Assembly (NCBI GenBank): GCA_025963645.1
Contig: JAOQAI010000006.1
Location: 1 to 64,000, forward strand
DNA from: Flaviaestuariibacter sp.
GTDB taxonomy: Bacteria > Bacteroidota > Bacteroidia > Chitinophagales > Chitinophagaceae
DNA: 64,000 nucleotides
Reading direction: 5' to 3'
In this document: positions 1 through 9,229 of the stretch, piece after piece
Layout: every line of letters begins with the position of its first letter
How positions within the stretch are numbered: the stretch's first letter is position 1
Notes under the pieces: model-generated
Told to the model about the DNA's origin: nothing
Seen by the model: only the letters and a program-made list of their open reading frames with translations
The model's database searches: none
Made by a program: the position numbers and the translations under genes

Positions 1-2
1 CC

Positions 3-2897
3 GATAATTGTTCTGGAGCTACGACAGCTCTTACATTAGGATTACCAAGTGGCGCTACTTTCCCGATCGGCGTTACAACGGTTACTTATACTGTTACAGA
101 CGCTGCGGGCTTGAACACCAGCTGTTCTTTCACGGTAACGGTTGTAGGCGTACCACCGGTAATTGTTTGCCCTGGTAACATTACCGTAAACAATACACCG
201 GGACAATGTGGCACTATCGTAAGCTTCACCGCTACGGAGACCACGGCGATTCCTGCTTCTACCATTACCTACTCGCACCAACCAGGCTCCTTCTTCCCGG
301 TAGGCACAACGGTAGTGACCGCGACAGCTACCAACGCGGTTGGCTCTTCTACCTGCACCTTTACGGTAACCGTGAGCGATAACGAAGCACCAGGCATTAC
401 CGCTCCGGGTGCCATTACCCAGAACAATGATGCCGGCAAATGCTATGCAACGGTTGCTTTGGGCACACCTCTGACAACAGACAATTGCGGGGTAGCCACG
501 CTCAGCAATGACGCACCGGCTACCTTCCCTGTGGGAACTACAACGGTGACCTGGACAGTTACAGACATCCATGGCAACAGCACCACCACTACACAAACAG
601 TAACCGTTACCGATAACGAAAAACCTGCGGTAACAACTAACAGCTTTACTATTTACCTGGATGCTTCCGGACAAGCCTCCATCACCAAAGAGCAGGTGAA
701 CAACGGTTCAACTGATAATTGTGGTATCGCTTCTATAAGCATCGATAAGAGCAGCTTCAATTGCACGAACGTTGGTGCAAATACGGTGATCTTAACGGTG
801 ACAGATATTCACGGCAACACGGCGAGCAATACAGCAATTGTTACGATAGAAGACAAAGTAGCACCGCTTATCACTTGCCCGGATGCGGTTACTATCGCTT
901 GCCAGGATAATACGACGCCAGCTAACACCGGTAGGGCTACTGCTACAGATGCTTGTGGAATCGCTACGATCACCTGGGCAGATGCCAGTACACAAAACGC
1001 TGACATCAATAATGCCGCTCATTATAATTATACCATCGCACGCACCTGGACAGCTACCGATAACAATGGTAACAGTACTTCTTGTGTGCAGCTGATCAAC
1101 GTACAAGATATCACGGCACCAATAATCGCCTGCCCGGCTGATAAAACGCTTAACTGTCAGGACGCTACAAGTGTGGCAGCCAACGGGACAGCTACAGCAA
1201 CAGACAATTGCGCACCGGTTACTATCACATCTTCAGATGTAAGTACGCAGGTGGCAGATATGAATAATGCTGGTCATTACAACTACTCGATCACCAGAAC
1301 ATGGAACGCAACAGACATTACCGGCAATAGCAGCCAGTGCGTACAAGTTATCACGGTGAGAGATGTGACTGCACCAGTCATTACATGTCCGGCTGATAAA
1401 ACCCTCAATTGCCAGGATGCTACTGGAACTGCATCTAATGGCGTTGCTTCGGCTACAGATAATTGTTCTCCTGTAAGCATCACATCTGGTGACGTGAGCA
1501 CACAAAGCAGTGATGTGGCAAGCCCGGCTCATTACAATTATACCATTACCCGCACCTGGACGGCTACGGACATTACTGGTAACAGCTCGAACTGCATCCA
1601 GGTGATCAGCGTACAGGATGTGACAGCGCCAGTTGTTAGTTGCCCTTCAAATGTTACGCTGAACTGCCAGGACAACACCAGCGTTGCTGTTAACGGTAGC
1701 GCAACGGCAACTGATAATTGCTCTCCGGTAAGCATTACATCTACGGATGTAAGCTCTCAGAACGCGAGTGTGAACCATGCTGGTTACTATAACTACACGA
1801 TCACCCGCACCTGGAAAGCAACCGATGTAAGCGGTAACTTCAGCACCTGTGCTCAAACCATCACGGTTCGTGACATTACGGCGCCGGTAGTGGTTTGTCC
1901 GCAGGCTTCTGTACCGGTATATTGCTATGTTGACAATCAACAATATGCGGTTCCGGCTATCACAGCTACTGACAACTGCTCACCTATCAGCTATAGCTTT
2001 TCTATCACCGGCGCTACTACCAGAATTGGTAATGGACAAAATGCTTCGGGATTATTCAACCCGGGCACCAGCACTATCACCTGGACGGTAAAAGATGTAA
2101 CTGGCAACACTACCATCTGCTCAACGGTCATAGTAATAAATCCAAAGCTGAATGCAACGCTGAATAGCTTCACCGTATTGCCACAAGGCGTAAATGCCAA
2201 TACGTTGTACTTAGGTTATGCGCCGGCTTCTTCCGCTACCATCAAGGTAACGGCGAGCGGCGGCACAGCGCCTTACACGTATAGCTGGAGCAAGACCGGC
2301 ACCGCAGCTACTTACACCGTAGTGCCAGGCGATCCGTCTTCCATTAAAGTGACCGCTGCCGGCGACGGCGACGTGACCTTTAGCGTGGTGGTAACCGACA
2401 GCAAGGGTTGTGCGAAGACCTTTACCAAAACCATCATGGTTCGTGACATCCGTTGCGGCAACAAAATGGATAAAGTGCTGGTCTGCCAGGTGCCTCCGGG
2501 TAATGCTGGCAATGCCCACACCATTTGCATCTCTGACAACGCGGTAGCCAGTCATTTGTCTAAAGGTTCCTACCTCGGGTCTTGTAATATCACCACCGTA
2601 ACCCGCCAGGAAGGCGCGGTGAAACCAGCGGCAGAAGTGAAAGTGGCTACTGTGATGGCTTACCCGAATCCAAGCCGTGGTAACGTTAACTTTCGCCTTA
2701 CCAACTTTGCCCCAGGTAAAGTAGCGGTGCAGGTAATGGATGGCAACGGTAAACTGGTAGCCAATCAATCGGTAGTGGTATCTTACATTACCGAAGACGT
2801 AAGCCTTAATCTCACCGGTATGGCGGCTGGCGTTTACCAGGTACGTATCGTTAGTGGCAAGGATGTGTTAACAACCAAAGTGGTAATCGCGAGATAA
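3..2897 (+). CDS. HYR-repeat protein with T9SS C-terminal sorting domain (5' end outside window)
   Basis: The reading frame is open from the first bases, so the N-terminus and signal peptide lie upstream; 964 residues are visible. They are a chain of beta-sandwich HYR-type repeats, each starting with a pattern like APVITCP and closing with a TWTATD-type strand and paired cysteines. Four consecutive repeats are exactly 85 residues long. After them come a PKD-like domain (about 2146-2445) and a Cys-rich segment (about 2461-2585, KVLVCQVPPGN and SYLGSC). The last ~80 residues, starting near YPNPSRG and ending VVIAR, look like a type A T9SS sorting domain. Known for the family: such proteins are exported by the type IX system and anchored at or released from the cell surface. 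Inference: an adhesin or surface-layer-like protein; no enzymatic domain is visible in this part. Confidence 0.85.
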   Translation, partial: DNCSGATTALTLGLPSGATFPIGVTTVTYTVTDAAGLNTSCSFTVTVVGVPPVIVCPGNITVNNTPGQCGTIVSFTATETTAIPASTITYSHQPGSFFPVGTTVVTATATNAVGSSTCTFTVTVSDNEAPGITAPGAITQNNDAGKCYATVALGTPLTTDNCGVATLSNDAPATFPVGTTTVTWTVTDIHGNSTTTTQTVTVTDNEKPAVTTNSFTIYLDASGQASITKEQVNNGSTDNCGIASISIDKSSFNCTNVGANTVILTVTDIHGNTASNTAIVTIEDKVAPLITCPDAVTIACQDNTTPANTGRATATDACGIATITWADASTQNADINNAAHYNYTIARTWTATDNNGNSTSCVQLINVQDITAPIIACPADKTLNCQDATSVAANGTATATDNCAPVTITSSDVSTQVADMNNAGHYNYSITRTWNATDITGNSSQCVQVITVRDVTAPVITCPADKTLNCQDATGTASNGVASATDNCSPVSITSGDVSTQSSDVASPAHYNYTITRTWTATDITGNSSNCIQVISVQDVTAPVVSCPSNVTLNCQDNTSVAVNGSATATDNCSPVSITSTDVSSQNASVNHAGYYNYTITRTWKATDVSGNFSTCAQTITVRDITAPVVVCPQASVPVYCYVDNQQYAVPAITATDNCSPISYSFSITGATTRIGNGQNASGLFNPGTSTITWTVKDVTGNTTICSTVIVINPKLNATLNSFTVLPQGVNANTLYLGYAPASSATIKVTASGGTAPYTYSWSKTGTAATYTVVPGDPSSIKVTAAGDGDVTFSVVVTDSKGCAKTFTKTIMVRDIRCGNKMDKVLVCQVPPGNAGNAHTICISDNAVASHLSKGSYLGSCNITTVTRQEGAVKPAAEVKVATVMAYPNPSRGNVNFRLTNFAPGKVAVQVMDGNGKLVANQSVVVSYITEDVSLNLTGMAAGVYQVRIVSGKDVLTTKVVIAR
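861..1880 (+). repeat. Four tandem 255-bp coding repeats (85-aa HYR modules)
   Basis: Units start at 861, 1116, 1371 and 1626, each exactly 255 bp with no indels, and each encodes one HYR module beginning AP[LIV][IV]xCP. Units 2 to 4 are the most alike at protein level (LNCQD, TATDNC, HYNY or YYNY, ITRTW). The next module at 1881 breaks the period. The exact phase suggests unequal crossing-over or recent duplication inside the gene. Confidence 0.9.
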
Positions 2898-2913
2898 AAT
2901 AGCTGAATACAAA

Positions 2914-2944
2914 TTAACAGGTGCTCATAACGGGCACCTGTTAA
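2914..2944 (+). terminator. Stem-loop after the HYR-protein gene
   Basis: A perfect 11-bp inverted repeat (2914-2924 with 2934-2944, nine-base loop) begins 17 bases after the stop codon. It has no long T-run after it, so it may be a terminator or an mRNA 3'-end stabiliser. Confidence 0.55.
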
Positions 2945-2980
2945 CTGATAAAAACATTAAAGACCTTAAAACTTATAAAC

Positions 2981-3346
2981 ATGAAGCAAGTGCGTATCGT
3001 ATTTATGTTCTTATGTATGGGACTGGCATTTACGCAAGTAAGCGCCCAAAAAGCAAAAGCCAAGAAGGGTGCAGCCGCGAGGGAAATCAATGAACCTGCT
3101 TATCAGTGCCTCATGAAGTGTGAGGGAACCAAGACCTACAAAGAAGAAGGAAAATGTCCTACCTGTAAGATGACTACAAAGGATATGTCAGCGGCAAAGA
3201 AGATAAAAGCAAACTACCAATGCCCTATGAAATGTGAAGGAGAAAAGACCTATGCGAAGGGTGAAAAATGTGGTGTTTGTAAAATGACATTGGTGGACAA
3301 GGCACTACTGGCACCAACTGAAGCCGCTACTACGAAGCAAAATTAG
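2981..3346 (+). CDS. Secreted protein with two heavy-metal-binding (HMBD-like) domains
   Basis: This 121-aa protein has a clear Sec signal peptide (about residues 1-22, ending VSA-Q), a Lys/Ala-rich linker, and two copies of a short cysteine module: YQCLMKCEG...CPTCKM near residues 41-68 and YQCPMKCEG...CGVCKM near 78-105. Known for the family: the YxCPMxxxx...CxxCxM pattern is the heavy-metal-binding domain found in copper or other metal efflux and periplasmic proteins of Bacteroidota. Inference: a periplasmic metal (copper-like) binder; the double domain without any transporter next to it is noteworthy. It stands alone between two stem-loops, so it is probably monocistronic. The metal is not determinable from sequence. 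Confidence 0.75.
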   Translation: MKQVRIVFMFLCMGLAFTQVSAQKAKAKKGAAAREINEPAYQCLMKCEGTKTYKEEGKCPTCKMTTKDMSAAKKIKANYQCPMKCEGEKTYAKGEKCGVCKMTLVDKALLAPTEAATTKQN

Positions 3347-3390
3347 CAGGGCGTTTTTATTTGCGCATCATCAGGCGGTTTAGATGTAGC

Positions 3391-3419
3391 AAAGGGTACC
3401 TATTGAAACGGTACCCTTT
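3391..3419. terminator. Bidirectional terminator-like stem-loop
   Basis: A perfect 10-bp inverted repeat (3391-3400 with 3410-3419, nine-base loop) sits between the convergent HMBD gene and purN. A-rich sequence on the left and T-rich on the right would suit either direction. Confidence 0.55.
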
Positions 3420-3448
3420 GTTATATCCAAGCATTTAGAAATGTTGCA

Positions 3449-4075
3449 TTATTGAAGGCTTTTCCATGCATTAATTGCCTCTGCCACTACTGCCGGAAAG
3501 TGCTGGTACTCCAACGCATGTATTTTAGCTGCTAAGGTTTCCGGGGTGTCAGTTGGAAGGACAGGGCAGGTTGCCTGGAAGATAATATCCCCGTTATCGT
3601 AATGCTCGTCCACATAATGGATCGTAATTCCTGATTCGGAATCTCCGGAATTAATAACCGCTTCATGAACATTTGCTCCATACATACCTTTGCCACCATA
3701 CGCCGGCAGAAGGGCCGGATGAAGGTTCACAATGCGGTTGGGATAAGCTGCTGTCAGCACAGCGGGTACCTTCCATAGAAAGCCCGCCAGCACTAAAAAA
3801 TCAATCTCTGCGGCTCTCAATTCAGTCAGGTATCCATCAGCCAGGAAACGCTCTTTTTGAATCATCAATACCGGTATGTCAGCCTCCTGTGCAATGGATA
3901 TAACACCGGCACCCTGCTTATTGCATACGACAAGGCTGATCTTTATAAAAGCATGCTCCCGGAAATGGTGAATGATCTTTTTAGTATTTGTGCCAGCACC
4001 TGAAGCAAAGATTGCCACCTTGATCACGTTCTCTTCCCCATTTTTACCTAACCGGTGTTCAATAGAATCTTGCAT
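3449..4075 (-). CDS. purN: Phosphoribosylglycinamide formyltransferase
   Basis: The 208-aa protein matches the GART family: it transfers a formyl group from 10-formyl-THF to GAR, the third step of purine synthesis. Seen: the N-terminal nucleotide-binding strand VAIFASGAGTN (about 20-30), the active-site NLHPALLP with Asn117 and His119, and the later catalytic Asp in HYDNGDII (Asp160). An N-terminal tail of about 17 residues precedes the first core strand; a GTG at Val17 would give the usual family length, but a -7 box seven bases upstream of the ATG at 4075 supports the longer start. It stands alone, convergent with the HMBD gene, not in a purine operon. Confidence 0.93.
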   Translation of the reverse strand: MQDSIEHRLGKNGEENVIKVAIFASGAGTNTKKIIHHFREHAFIKISLVVCNKQGAGVISIAQEADIPVLMIQKERFLADGYLTELRAAEIDFLVLAGFLWKVPAVLTAAYPNRIVNLHPALLPAYGGKGMYGANVHEAVINSGDSESGITIHYVDEHYDNGDIIFQATCPVLPTDTPETLAAKIHALEYQHFPAVVAEAINAWKSLQ

Positions 4076-4082
4076 AGCCCTG

Positions 4083-4090
4083 CGAATGTA
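4083..4090 (-). promoter_or_regulatory. Candidate -7 box for purN
   Basis: TACATTCG on the minus strand differs from the Bacteroidota TAnnTTTG box at one base and ends seven bases before the purN ATG, which would put the transcription start almost at the start codon. Confidence 0.35.
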
Positions 4091-4282
4091 CCACGAAGAT
4101 CATCCCCAATGCTTACTACAGGCAGGGTTCTTAACATTGGAAAGGTGAATATCGGCAGCGTTTGAAAAGGGAATTTGAACTATTTTCGCGAGCCCAAAAG
4201 TTTCCTCTAAATCGCTGAAATGCAGGCCGGTACGGCACTAAAAAAAAGTTAACAGCAATAGTGTTTTGTAAATTTCCTGTCA

Positions 4283-4290
4283 TATTTTTG
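4283..4290 (+). promoter_or_regulatory. Candidate -7 box for the act-cox cluster
   Basis: TATTTTTG matches TAnnTTTG exactly, 44 bases before the actA ATG. A TTTG lies at 4265-4268 but the 14-base gap is shorter than the usual ~19-21, so the -33 element is uncertain. This is the only strong box seen in the 260-bp gap upstream of actA. Confidence 0.4.
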
Positions 4291-4334
4291 CACCCGATTC
4301 AGGAAATTTTCCACATTTTAGATCGGATGTATCT

Positions 4335-5615
4335 ATGAGTTTTTCAAAGACTAACGTTACGAGGATTGCGCTGCTTGGGATGTTTTCCCTCTTTTTATCG
4401 TTCAATATACAGGCACAAGGTGCTGCTGAGGGCAAACAATTGTTTCAGCAAAACTGTAACACCTGTCATAACCTGGACAAAGCTTCCACCGGACCCGCGT
4501 TAAGAGGTTTTAAGGAGCGGGGACCATGGGCCGACCAGAAAGAGGTGTACAAATGGGTCAAAAACCCGGCGAGCTATATGAATGGCGATAGAACCGGCTA
4601 CACCAAGGGTCTGCAGCAGCAATACGGTTCCATCATGCAGTCTTTCCCGGCCTTGACAGATAAGCAAATAGATGCGATCACGGAATACATTACAGCGCCA
4701 ATAGTGGAGAAAAAAACTGATGATGATGAGCCCAAAAATGGGAATCCTTCAAAAAATGAAGCTGCTTCCCGCAACGCCCTCATCTTTGGCATCATCTCTC
4801 TTGTATTGGCGATGGTTGCGCTGATCCTGATGCAGGTGAACAACAACCTGAAGAAATTATCCGATGATAGAGAAGGCATCCTTCGCCCTGAACAGGTGCC
4901 TTTCTGGAAAAATAAAGTTTACATCGCCCTGATGGCCTTAGTATTTTTTGTAGTGGGTGGCTATTTCGTAGCCAAAGGTGCTATTGGTCTGGGCCGCCAG
5001 CAGGGCTACCAGCCGGCGCAGCCGATCTATTATTCGCATAAAGTGCACGCCGGCATCAACCAGATCAACTGCTTGTACTGTCATGGAAGTGCCTGGGAAA
5101 GCAAACATGCCGGCATTCCTTCCCTGAACGTGTGTATGAACTGCCATAAGACCATCAATGAATATGTGAAAGGTCCGAAGCTGTATAACGAAGATGGCGA
5201 AGAGATAAACGGCACACAGGAAATTCAAAAGCTTTACAAGTACGCCAATTTCACGCCCGGTAAGCCCTGGGACCCTTCGAAAGCTACTTCGCCGGAGTGG
5301 GTGAAGATCCACAATCTGCCTGACCATGTGTATTTTAATCATGCGCAGCATATCAATGCGGGTAAAGTGGCTTGTCAAACCTGTCACGGCAATATCCAGG
5401 ACATGGATGTGGTGAAGCAAGAAGCCGAGCTGAGTATGGGCTGGTGTATCAATTGTCACCGCGAATCAAAAGTGCAGTTCAACACCGACAGCACCACCGG
5501 CAACAAATTCTACAGCATTTACGAGAAGTTTCATAACGATATCAAGAACGGTAAAATGGATAGCGTGACCGTGAAGGATATTGGTGGATTGGAATGCCAG
5601 AAGTGTCACTATTAA
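4335..5615 (+). CDS. actA: Alternative complex III subunit ActA, multihaem cytochrome c with an extra N-terminal monohaem domain
   Basis: The 426-aa protein has a signal sequence, then a class I cytochrome c domain (CNTCH at 41-45, Met-rich IMQSFP loop as likely sixth ligand), two membrane segments (about 145-172 and 192-215), and a C-terminal part with five more haem motifs: CLYCH (246), CMNCH (267), CQTCH (347), CINCH (371) and CQKCH near the end. That gives six haems c. Known: ActA of alternative complex III is a pentahaem cytochrome that accepts electrons from the quinol site and passes them to ActE or a cytochrome c oxidase. The N-terminal monohaem domain is an addition to the pentahaem core. 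First gene of a long same-strand cluster. Confidence 0.9.
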   Translation: MSFSKTNVTRIALLGMFSLFLSFNIQAQGAAEGKQLFQQNCNTCHNLDKASTGPALRGFKERGPWADQKEVYKWVKNPASYMNGDRTGYTKGLQQQYGSIMQSFPALTDKQIDAITEYITAPIVEKKTDDDEPKNGNPSKNEAASRNALIFGIISLVLAMVALILMQVNNNLKKLSDDREGILRPEQVPFWKNKVYIALMALVFFVVGGYFVAKGAIGLGRQQGYQPAQPIYYSHKVHAGINQINCLYCHGSAWESKHAGIPSLNVCMNCHKTINEYVKGPKLYNEDGEEINGTQEIQKLYKYANFTPGKPWDPSKATSPEWVKIHNLPDHVYFNHAQHINAGKVACQTCHGNIQDMDVVKQEAELSMGWCINCHRESKVQFNTDSTTGNKFYSIYEKFHNDIKNGKMDSVTVKDIGGLECQKCHY

Positions 5616-5811
5616 GCCCCCTGTCTCCCGGTGGGGGAACTTAGGTGCAGCAGTTTTTATTGATAGTTAAAGTTCTTTAAGATAGGATACAAGTTTAGGA
5701 GGTCGGCTTGAGCACTTAATTGAGCTTCGGTTGCGTCGCACACTTGTACAGGATTAAGTTTATTCAACATTAAACCAAAACTTTCCCGGAAAAGGGATTG
5801 GGGGTTTCATT

Positions 5812-8800
5812 ATGAGCAATAAAAAGTATTGGCAAAGTTTCGCTGAGCTGAATGATAACGAACGTTTTCAGAAAGAAAACAAGGACGAGTTCCGTGAGGA
5901 CCTTCCCTTTGCGGATTTTGAAGACAAAGGCTTGCTGGATGCGAAAACGCCCCGCCGCGATTTCCTTAAATATTTAGGCTTCAGCACGGCTGCCGCTACC
6001 TTAGCGGCGAGCTGCGATATGCCGGTGCGTAAGGCCATTCCTTATGTGAACCGCCCGGAAAACATTACTCCCGGTATTGCAAAATACTACGCTACCACGT
6101 TTGTGCAAGATGGCGAGGTAGTACCAGCCATTGCCAAAGTGCGTGACGGTCGGCCCATCAAAATAGAAGGTAATGCCCTTTCTACCCTGACAGTGGGTGG
6201 TACGTCGCCCCGTATGCAGGCCTCCGTGCTTGATCTTTATGATATGTATCGTGTGACGCATCCCATGCGCCGCAACGGCAGCAATTGGGAAGAGGTTCCT
6301 ACTTACGAACAATTGGACAGCCTTGTAGGAAACGCCATCGCAGGCTTGGGTGGCGCTCCGGTGGTTTTGTTGACCAGCACGATCGTTTCACCTTCTACCC
6401 GTCAAGTTATTACTGGCTTTTTAGGAAGATACCCAGGCAGCCGCCATGTGCAATACGACGCCGTTTCTTTCAGCGGTATGCTGCAGGCCAACGAAGCTTC
6501 CATGGGAAGAAGAGCGATCCCGGCTTACCAGTTTGATAAGGCCGCTGTGATCGTGAGTTTGAACGCCGATTTCTTAGGAACCTGGCTCAACCCGGTGGAG
6601 TTTGCCCGTCAATACTCTTACGGCCGCAAGATCAACGAAGCGAAGCCGACCATGAGCAAGCACTACCAGATAGAAAGCTATCTGAGCCTGACCGGCAGTA
6701 ATGCTGACGAACGCTTCACCGCACGTTCTTCCGATATGGGTATGGTGGCTTTAGCCCTTTTGAATGCGGTAGGTGGCGCCGGGCAGAACGCAACCATGGC
6801 AGATGCCAAGCTGCAAGCTGGTATTGTAAAGATCGCAAGAGACCTGCAAGCCAATCGTGGACGTGCCCTGGTGGTTTGCGGCAGCAATGATCCGAACGTG
6901 CAGACCGTAGTAAACGCTATCAACAGCGCGATCGGTGCCAATGGAACCACTATCAACTGGAGCACACCGCTGCAAACAAAAGCGGGCATCGACCGCGAAA
7001 TGACCGACCTCGTAGCAGCGATGAACGCCGGGCAGGTAGGCGCTTTGCTGATGTACGATGTGAACCCGGCTTATGATTATTTTAATGCCAAAGGCTTTGC
7101 AGATGGACTAAAGAAGGTAAAGCTATCCGTTTCTTTCAACGGAAAGATGGACGAGACCGCTGAACTTTCTAACTATATTATTCCTACGCATCATTACCTG
7201 GAAAGCTGGGGTGATGCGGAGCCGAGAGCGGGCTATATTTCTTTCATCCAGCCTACTATTTACCCGCTTTTCAAAACACGTCCTTTCCAAACGTCGTTAT
7301 TAAAATGGAGCGGGGCGAATACCGATTGGGAAACTTATTTCCGTACGTTCTGGAGCGGCCGCTTAGGTGGCATGCAGGCTTTTGACCAGGCATTGCAGGA
7401 TGGCATTTTAGAGAATAGCGGACGCGGAACAGGCGTGGTAGCTGCACCCGTAGCCGCAGTAGGCGCTATGGTTACTGATACGATCACCGCGGCAGGAACA
7501 ACGAATACATTTACTACGCCACCTGTAACAACAGGAGGCGGCTCTTTTAACAGCGGTGGAATGGCAGGCGCTATTGCCGCTATCACGGCGCCGGGCAACC
7601 GCGCCAAAAACGAAGTAGTTCTTTACCAGAACGTATCAATGGGAACCGGGAAACAATCCGGTAACCCGTGGTTGCTGGAATTACCAGACCCGATCACAAA
7701 AGCTACCTGGGACAACTTCGCCATGATCTCCGTAGCGAAAGCGAAAGAGCTTGGCATTGAGCTGGACATGGAGTATGAATACTACCGTGACAAGCCGACG
7801 ATCGACCTTACCGTAAATGGTAAGAAACTAACCCTGCCAGTTTTAGCAGTTCCGGGCATGCAGAAAGATACCATCGCCGTAGCAGTAGGTTATGGTCGCA
7901 ATGAAGCCTTCGGCAAGGCTACACACGGCACCGGGCAAAACGTATTTGGCTTTGCCCGCCTGAATGCAGCCACCGGCACCGTAGATTATCATAATGATGT
8001 AACCCTTTCAGAGAGGTCAGTTGGGTCTTATAAAATAGCACAAACGCAGGTTCATAACTCTTACGAAAACCGTTCGGAAGTAGTGAAGGAAACCACGATG
8101 GCTTCTTTCCTGAAAAACCCGAACGAGTTTAAGCACGAGCGGGAAGAATTATATAAAGAGTACGGCGACCAAGGCGATTTTCGCGGCAACGGCTCTACCC
8201 TGTACACACCAGGTGACCATCCTCAACCAGGCTTAAAGTGGGGTATGGCGATCGATATGAATTCCTGTATTGGCTGTAATGCCTGCGTGGTGGCTTGTCA
8301 TACGGAGAACAACGTGCCGGTGGTAGGTAAAAGCGAAGTATTGCGGGCTCATGAAATGCACTGGTTGCGTATTGACCGCTACTTTGTAAGCGATGAGAAG
8401 AACCCGGATGACCTGAAGGCGGTCGTGTTCCAGCCGATGCTTTGCCAGCATTGCGATAACGCCCCTTGCGAAAATGTTTGCCCGGTAGCGGCAACGATGC
8501 ACAGTTCCGAAGGTATCAACCAAATGGCTTATAACCGTTGTATCGGTACGAGATATTGCGCAAACAACTGCCCTTATAAAGTGCGCCGTTTCAACTGGAG
8601 CGATTATACCGGCGCCAGCACACACGGTGTTCTGGGACCGAAGAGCGGTGTGGGTAAACTGGATGATGTGGTGCAACAGATGAACGACGACCTGACCCGT
8701 ATGGTGCTGAACCCGGATGTGACCACCCGCAGCCGTGGTGTGATGGAAAAATGTACGTTCTGCGTACAGCGGACCCAGGAAGGCAAGCTGAAGGCGAAAT

Positions 8801-9111
8801 TGGAGAACCGTCCATTAGGTCCGGATGAAGTGCAATCGGCTTGCGCACAGGCTTGTCCTACCAGCGCCATTGTATTTGGTAATGCAAACGACAAGACCAG
8901 CTTGGTAAGCCAAGTGCGCAATAACAACCCGCAACGGCTCTTCCATGTGATCGAAATGATTCACACGGTGCCGAATGTGAGCTACCTGGCCAGGATCCGT
9001 AACTCGGATGAGATCGTGACCAACCGGGAGAACATGGGCGAGCACGCTACACAAAGCGAGGAGCCGGGCGGTCCGAAAGAGGAGCATAAGCAAGCGGTGC
9101 CTTCGCACTAA
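5812..9111 (+). CDS. actB: Alternative complex III subunit ActB, fused molybdopterin-like and iron-sulfur subunit (TAT substrate)
   Basis: This 1099-aa protein joins two modules. Residues ~48-58 carry a twin-arginine motif RRDFLKYLG. The large N-terminal module resembles the molybdopterin-oxidoreductase fold but, as known for ActB1, is expected to lack a cofactor. From ~819 onward is a ferredoxin-like module with four cysteine groups: [11 protein letters not shown] (819), [13 protein letters not shown] (881), [11 protein letters not shown] (910) and CTFC (981) with CAQAC (~1011), the pattern for three [4Fe-4S] and one [3Fe-4S] cluster. A Gly/Ala/Thr-rich low-complexity stretch lies near residues 535-605. 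The fusion is normal for ActB. It should sit on the periplasmic face and take electrons from ActC. Confidence 0.93.
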   Translation: MSNKKYWQSFAELNDNERFQKENKDEFREDLPFADFEDKGLLDAKTPRRDFLKYLGFSTAAATLAASCDMPVRKAIPYVNRPENITPGIAKYYATTFVQDGEVVPAIAKVRDGRPIKIEGNALSTLTVGGTSPRMQASVLDLYDMYRVTHPMRRNGSNWEEVPTYEQLDSLVGNAIAGLGGAPVVLLTSTIVSPSTRQVITGFLGRYPGSRHVQYDAVSFSGMLQANEASMGRRAIPAYQFDKAAVIVSLNADFLGTWLNPVEFARQYSYGRKINEAKPTMSKHYQIESYLSLTGSNADERFTARSSDMGMVALALLNAVGGAGQNATMADAKLQAGIVKIARDLQANRGRALVVCGSNDPNVQTVVNAINSAIGANGTTINWSTPLQTKAGIDREMTDLVAAMNAGQVGALLMYDVNPAYDYFNAKGFADGLKKVKLSVSFNGKMDETAELSNYIIPTHHYLESWGDAEPRAGYISFIQPTIYPLFKTRPFQTSLLKWSGANTDWETYFRTFWSGRLGGMQAFDQALQDGILENSGRGTGVVAAPVAAVGAMVTDTITAAGTTNTFTTPPVTTGGGSFNSGGMAGAIAAITAPGNRAKNEVVLYQNVSMGTGKQSGNPWLLELPDPITKATWDNFAMISVAKAKELGIELDMEYEYYRDKPTIDLTVNGKKLTLPVLAVPGMQKDTIAVAVGYGRNEAFGKATHGTGQNVFGFARLNAATGTVDYHNDVTLSERSVGSYKIAQTQVHNSYENRSEVVKETTMASFLKNPNEFKHEREELYKEYGDQGDFRGNGSTLYTPGDHPQPGLKWGMAIDMNSCIGCNACVVACHTENNVPVVGKSEVLRAHEMHWLRIDRYFVSDEKNPDDLKAVVFQPMLCQHCDNAPCENVCPVAATMHSSEGINQMAYNRCIGTRYCANNCPYKVRRFNWSDYTGASTHGVLGPKSGVGKLDDVVQQMNDDLTRMVLNPDVTTRSRGVMEKCTFCVQRTQEGKLKAKLENRPLGPDEVQSACAQACPTSAIVFGNANDKTSLVSQVRNNNPQRLFHVIEMIHTVPNVSYLARIRNSDEIVTNRENMGEHATQSEEPGGPKEEHKQAVPSH

Positions 9112-9124
9112 GCAAGTGAATAGT

Positions 9125-9151
9125 GTCCTTCGTCAAGCTCAGGATGACAAG
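9125..9151 (+). repeat. REP-like dispersed repeat copy 1
   Basis: A short element of the form CCTTCG-TC-AAGCTCAGGATGACAAG lies in the actB-actC gap. Related copies are at 47561-47581 and, in variant GC-richer form, at 55973-55991 and 56073-56091. Confidence 0.6.
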
Positions 9152-9229
9152 AGGCCGATTGACAAAATAAAACGTTGAAAACATTATAAAAGCTAACAGC
9201 AAGCGCTAGGAGCTAAAAGCGAAAATTGT

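Noticed and set aside
861..1880. A CRISPR-like interpretation of the regular 255-bp repeats
   Set aside because: The unit is coding, the repeats are contiguous with no spacers, and they encode HYR modules; no CRISPR array or cas gene was found in the window.
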